Source: CAZSMC01 sp964607755 (GTDB lineage: Bacteria; Zhuqueibacterota; Zhuqueibacteria; Residuimicrobiales; Krinioviventaceae). Taken from it: DNA of 64,000 nt. Within the stretch, counting starts at the first letter, position 1; every line of letters begins with the position of its first letter. Position numbers and translations under genes: made by a program. The notes beneath the pieces are model-generated. The model did not search any database, was not told where the DNA came from, and worked only from the letters and a program-made list of their open reading frames with translations. Positions 60,954 through 64,000 of the stretch are shown in pieces. The stretch spans positions 1 to 64,000 of the forward strand of contig CAZSMC010000001.1 in NCBI GenBank assembly GCA_964607755.1, given 5' to 3'.

Positions 60954-62917
60954 GGCGAATTCAAATCATACTTTTTTTGCTGTTCTTTGCAGGGACGACG
61001 ATCCGGTCTCAACCCGTGCCTCGCGATAAATTGACTGAACCTTCAGTCCGAAAAACTGTACTTTATCGTATCCAACCCTCGTCGAATCCGGTTGATGTGC
61101 TTCATTATAATGTGGTTCTTGGTATATTTCCTGACGAGAAAAAAATCAAAGGACAAGCGCACCTTACTGTTCGAATCCTGGACCGATCACACCCATTCTA
61201 CTTGCATCTCGCCGGCTTGACAATCCACTCGGTTACGATCAATGAAAAAGATGCGAAAATAGAGCGAGAGGGAGACCGTATTTTTTTTCCGGCACAATTC
61301 CTGGATTCTTTGAACATAATCATCGAATATTCCGGGCAGCCTTTAAATGACGGTTACGGCGGCTTTTTCTTTAGAGAAAATGTCATCTACTCACAGGGTG
61401 AAGGCTTGAATTCCTATCCGCCATCTATGCTGCGTTACTGGATTCCCTCTCACGACGTTCCGGCAGACAAAGCTTTGCTCGACATGCGAGTCAGCGCACC
61501 CGAGCCTTTTCAGGTTGTGTCTAATGGTCTTTTAATGTCTACAGAAACGAGGGATTCGACAACCACGTTTCACTGGCGGGAAATTCATCCCATTGCTCCG
61601 TATCTCATTGCTGTTGCCATTGCTGATTACAACGTGTTGACAAAAAAATATGTCTCGGTAACAGGTGATACCATTCCGTTAGAGTTTTACGTGTTTCCGG
61701 AACAAATAGCAGACGCCCGTCAGGACTGGATCAATCTTCCACAAATGTTCACGATTTATGAAGAGATGTTTTCGCCTTACCCTTTTAACCGGTACAGCAT
61801 GGCTTTGGTGCCTGTTGGCGGAGCGATGGAGCATCAAACCATGACATCATATTCACCAGTACTGATTACCGGAGATAATAGGTACGATTATATTATGGCT
61901 CACGAACTGGCGCATCATTGGTGGGGAAATTATGTCACTTTGAGTGATTGGCGCGAGATCTGGCTAAATGAAGGATTTGCCACCTATTCCGAAGCTTTGT
62001 ATTTTGAAGCGCTTTCCGGCCCGGACAAGCTTGCGCGCTATATGCAAGAACAGGCTGGAGAATATTTAAGCGAAACAAACCGGCTCGGACACTTTTCTAT
62101 CTATGACCCGGATCATTTATGGGGTGGAACTGTGTATGAAAAAGGCGCCTGGGTGTTGCACATGCTGCGCTGGACAATCGGCGATGCTGACTTTTTCAGC
62201 ACCCTGAAAACCTTTCTCGATCGTTACGCTTATGGAAATGCACAAATCGCAGACTTTATTAGTATAGCAGAAAATAACTCCGGGCAACAACTGGACTGGT
62301 TCTTTGATCAGTGGATTTACCAACCCGGCTACCCTGATTTGGATATTCGCTGGAATGTGAACGCAATTGGTGATAAACACCTTGTGAATATTGAGTTTGA
62401 ACAAAAACAGCACATGTATTCTCCGTTTATATTACCTTTGGAAATTGCGCTAACGACCTTGCAAAAAACAATTTTGGATACAGTGTGTCTCGAACACGAG
62501 ATACAAAGCTTTACATTTGAAATGGATGAACGTCCCACTGAACTGCGAATCGATCCAAATAATTGGGCATTGCTCACTTTTGATATTATTTCCGAACCGC
62601 TGCCGCATAACTTTGTTCCGCATCAATGGGAATTGGCGCCAAACTATCCCAATCCTTTTCGACAAGGTGAAAAAACAAAAATCGATTTCCAGGTGGCACG
62701 GCAGAATGCTCCGCATGATGTCACCCTTGCTGTGTATAATGTTTTGGGCCAAAAAGTGAAAACACTGGTTCATCGTCGTTATCATGACGGTGTTTATCAA
62801 ACCGTCTGGGATGGCACCAATCAGGCCGGTCTGCCGGTTTCAAAGGGAATTTATGTGCTAAAAATGTCATCCAGGGATTTGATCTTACAACAAAAATGTG
62901 TACTATTAGAGCGCTAG
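60950..62917 (+). CDS. secreted M1-family zinc metallopeptidase with C-terminal sorting domain
   Basis: Exported aminopeptidase-like enzyme, about 655 residues. Seen: signal peptide (QIILFLLFFAGTTIRSQ), beta-rich N-domain (VLHYNVVLGIFPDEKKIKGQA), the GGAMEHQTMTS substrate motif, zinc site HELAHHWWGN with the third ligand in WLNEGFATYSE, and a C-terminal FCB-type sorting domain (NYPNPFRQGE, VYNVLGQKV, GLPVSKGIYVLKM). I place the start at TTG 60950 because GGAG lies 8 bases before it and the product then begins with the signal; an in-frame ATG 60890 would add an unlikely 20 residues. It overlaps the previous stop (TTGA). It may work with the surface subtilase in protein or peptide degradation. 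Confidence 0.92.
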   Translation: MRRIQIILFLLFFAGTTIRSQPVPRDKLTEPSVRKTVLYRIQPSSNPVDVLHYNVVLGIFPDEKKIKGQAHLTVRILDRSHPFYLHLAGLTIHSVTINEKDAKIEREGDRIFFPAQFLDSLNIIIEYSGQPLNDGYGGFFFRENVIYSQGEGLNSYPPSMLRYWIPSHDVPADKALLDMRVSAPEPFQVVSNGLLMSTETRDSTTTFHWREIHPIAPYLIAVAIADYNVLTKKYVSVTGDTIPLEFYVFPEQIADARQDWINLPQMFTIYEEMFSPYPFNRYSMALVPVGGAMEHQTMTSYSPVLITGDNRYDYIMAHELAHHWWGNYVTLSDWREIWLNEGFATYSEALYFEALSGPDKLARYMQEQAGEYLSETNRLGHFSIYDPDHLWGGTVYEKGAWVLHMLRWTIGDADFFSTLKTFLDRYAYGNAQIADFISIAENNSGQQLDWFFDQWIYQPGYPDLDIRWNVNAIGDKHLVNIEFEQKQHMYSPFILPLEIALTTLQKTILDTVCLEHEIQSFTFEMDERPTELRIDPNNWALLTFDIISEPLPHNFVPHQWELAPNYPNPFRQGEKTKIDFQVARQNAPHDVTLAVYNVLGQKVKTLVHRRYHDGVYQTVWDGTNQAGLPVSKGIYVLKMSSRDLILQQKCVLLER

Positions 62918-63070
62918 TCATAAAAGATAAATTTGGCTGCATCTGTCATAGCATCCGTTGTGGAATTACTATCACAGCGAGGAATTGATAATCTGACACT
63001 TCCTCTTTCACCGGACTTTTCGCTGTGTTAAAAGTCAAAATTATTGTAAAAATATAACAGGGAGAAGACT

Positions 63071-64000
63071 ATGAATCCATATGGACATTTTGATGATGCG
63101 AAACGACAGTATGTGATCACCCGGCCTGATACACCTCTGCCATGGATCAATTATTTGGGCAGTCATGGTTTTTACGGAATTATCTCAAACACCGCCGGCG
63201 GGTACACCTTTTATCAGGATGCCAGTTTGCGCCGGATTTTGCGCTACCGGTACAACAATGTGCCGGTTGACAGCAATGGCCGGTACATTTATGTAAAGGA
63301 CGGCGAGACAATCTGGAATCCAATGTGGAAGCCGATAAAAAAACCGCTCGATGAATACGAGTGTCATCACGGACTGGGTTATTCAGTCATACGCGCAAAG
63401 AAAAATCATCTCACGGTTGAAATCAAATATTTCATTCCGCTCAAAGACACCATCGAGCTCTGGGATGTTCGCTTGCGTAACGACTCTGAAAAGGATAAGG
63501 ATTTCCGCTTGTGGGGATTTGTGGAATGGTGCTTGTGGGATGCCATGGATGACATGACCAATTTCCAGCGCAACTTTTCCATCGGCGAAGTCGAAGTGGA
63601 TCACCAGGCTATTTTTCATAAAACCGAGTACCGGGAACGCCGCGATCACTATGCTTATTTTTGGTCCAGCGAACTGCCCCGGGCTTTTGATACGAGCCGG
63701 GATGCGTTTGTTGGCGTTCATAACGGTTTGCACGAACCGGCCGCTGTTATGAACGGCGAGTGCACAAACAGCATCGCACACGGCTGGGCTCCGGTGGCTG
63801 CCCAGCAACTCGACTTTCATCTTTCCGCCGGGGAGGAAAAACGTTTTCACTTCATTTTAGGATATGCGGAAAATACAAAGGATAACAAATTCACGTCTTT
63901 GCATGTGATTAATAAAGAGCCGTTTTACAAAATGATCGAAAAATATGACAACTCTAAAGATGTTGATCAGGCTTTTGATCGATTGACCGAATATTGGGAT
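63071..64000 (+). CDS. GH94 cellobiose/cellodextrin phosphorylase-like enzyme, 3' end beyond window
   Basis: The 5' part of a gene that is still open at the end of the window (310 codons, no stop). It starts with ATG 63071 behind AGGGAGA. The product reads MNPYGHFDDAKRQYVITRPD, TPLPWINYLGSHGFYGIISN, TAGGYTFYQDASLRRILRYR, YNNVPVDSNGRYIYVKD, matching the N-terminal beta-sandwich of family GH94, whose members split beta-1,4 glucans with phosphate to give glucose-1-phosphate. The segment WGFVEWCLWDAMDDMTNFQRN also fits. The catalytic (alpha/alpha)6 barrel and its Asp lie past the window. Cellobiose phosphorylase is the likeliest, but other GH94 enzymes are possible. No signal peptide, so cytoplasmic. 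Confidence 0.9.
   Translation, partial: MNPYGHFDDAKRQYVITRPDTPLPWINYLGSHGFYGIISNTAGGYTFYQDASLRRILRYRYNNVPVDSNGRYIYVKDGETIWNPMWKPIKKPLDEYECHHGLGYSVIRAKKNHLTVEIKYFIPLKDTIELWDVRLRNDSEKDKDFRLWGFVEWCLWDAMDDMTNFQRNFSIGEVEVDHQAIFHKTEYRERRDHYAYFWSSELPRAFDTSRDAFVGVHNGLHEPAAVMNGECTNSIAHGWAPVAAQQLDFHLSAGEEKRFHFILGYAENTKDNKFTSLHVINKEPFYKMIEKYDNSKDVDQAFDRLTEYWD

Noticed and set aside
1..64000. CRISPR arrays, rRNA, tRNA, intact transposases or prophage genes
   Set aside because: I looked for regular spaced repeats, tRNA-like cloverleafs and DDE or integrase motifs and found none that hold up.

Overview
The window is the chromosomal origin neighbourhood of an uncultured or little-studied bacterium of the Fibrobacterota-Chlorobiota-Bacteroidota (FCB) superphylum. 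The evidence is secreted proteases ending in a 'YPNPF/YPNPY' FlgD-like sorting domain, a DUF4159/DUF4175/TPR envelope cluster, several SurA-like parvulins, and one promoter of exact Bacteroidota type (TTTG-N19-TAnnTTTG). Many genes carry strong Shine-Dalgarno sequences, which is atypical of Bacteroidota proper, so a lineage such as Calditrichota or KSB1 is a better guess. The rank cannot be settled from this window.

Layout. 1-5.5 kb: a DNA glycosylase, an OsmC-family gene broken by a stop codon, then lysC-glmM-deoC on the + strand. 5.5-7.3 kb: a secreted subtilase and a lipoprotein that looks like a free-standing copy of its prodomain. 7.4-15.9 kb (minus): gyrA, gyrB, a DciA-like gene, recF, dnaN, dnaA, the classic replication block. 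15.9-18.2 kb: clusters of DnaA boxes on both sides of, and inside, a photolyase gene, next to a remnant of a family 2 glycosyltransferase; this is the likely oriC. 18.2-21.6 kb (minus): SxtJ-like membrane protein, carbamoyltransferase, hotdog thioesterase, HAD phosphatase. 22.4-29.5 kb (minus): a dehydrogenase and a tightly packed trio of Omp85 barrel, 1135-residue putative outer-membrane protein and NHL propeller. At 30.15-30.25 kb there is a run of 100 N flanked by two copies of the same 55 bases, which is a scaffold join.

31.2-37.9 kb (plus): rpmH-rnpA-yidD-yidC-mnmE-mnmG-rsmG, the conserved right arm of bacterial origins, with two parS-like palindromes flanking mnmG but no parAB beside them. 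37.9-45.2 kb: mfd and three consecutive SurA/parvulin-type envelope chaperones. 45.3-52.4 kb: DUF4159, DUF4175-like coiled-coil, TPR and a conserved secreted protein, a tight envelope operon. 52.4-64 kb: an arylamine N-acetyltransferase-like gene, a MITE-like inverted repeat, DUF4416, priA, a cyclophilin lipoprotein, a second subtilase, a patatin, an SpoU methyltransferase coupled to a small membrane protein and an M1 peptidase, and the 5' part of a cellobiose-phosphorylase-like gene that runs off the end.

No tRNA, rRNA, CRISPR array or insertion sequence was recognised. All function calls rest on reading motifs; no database search was run.
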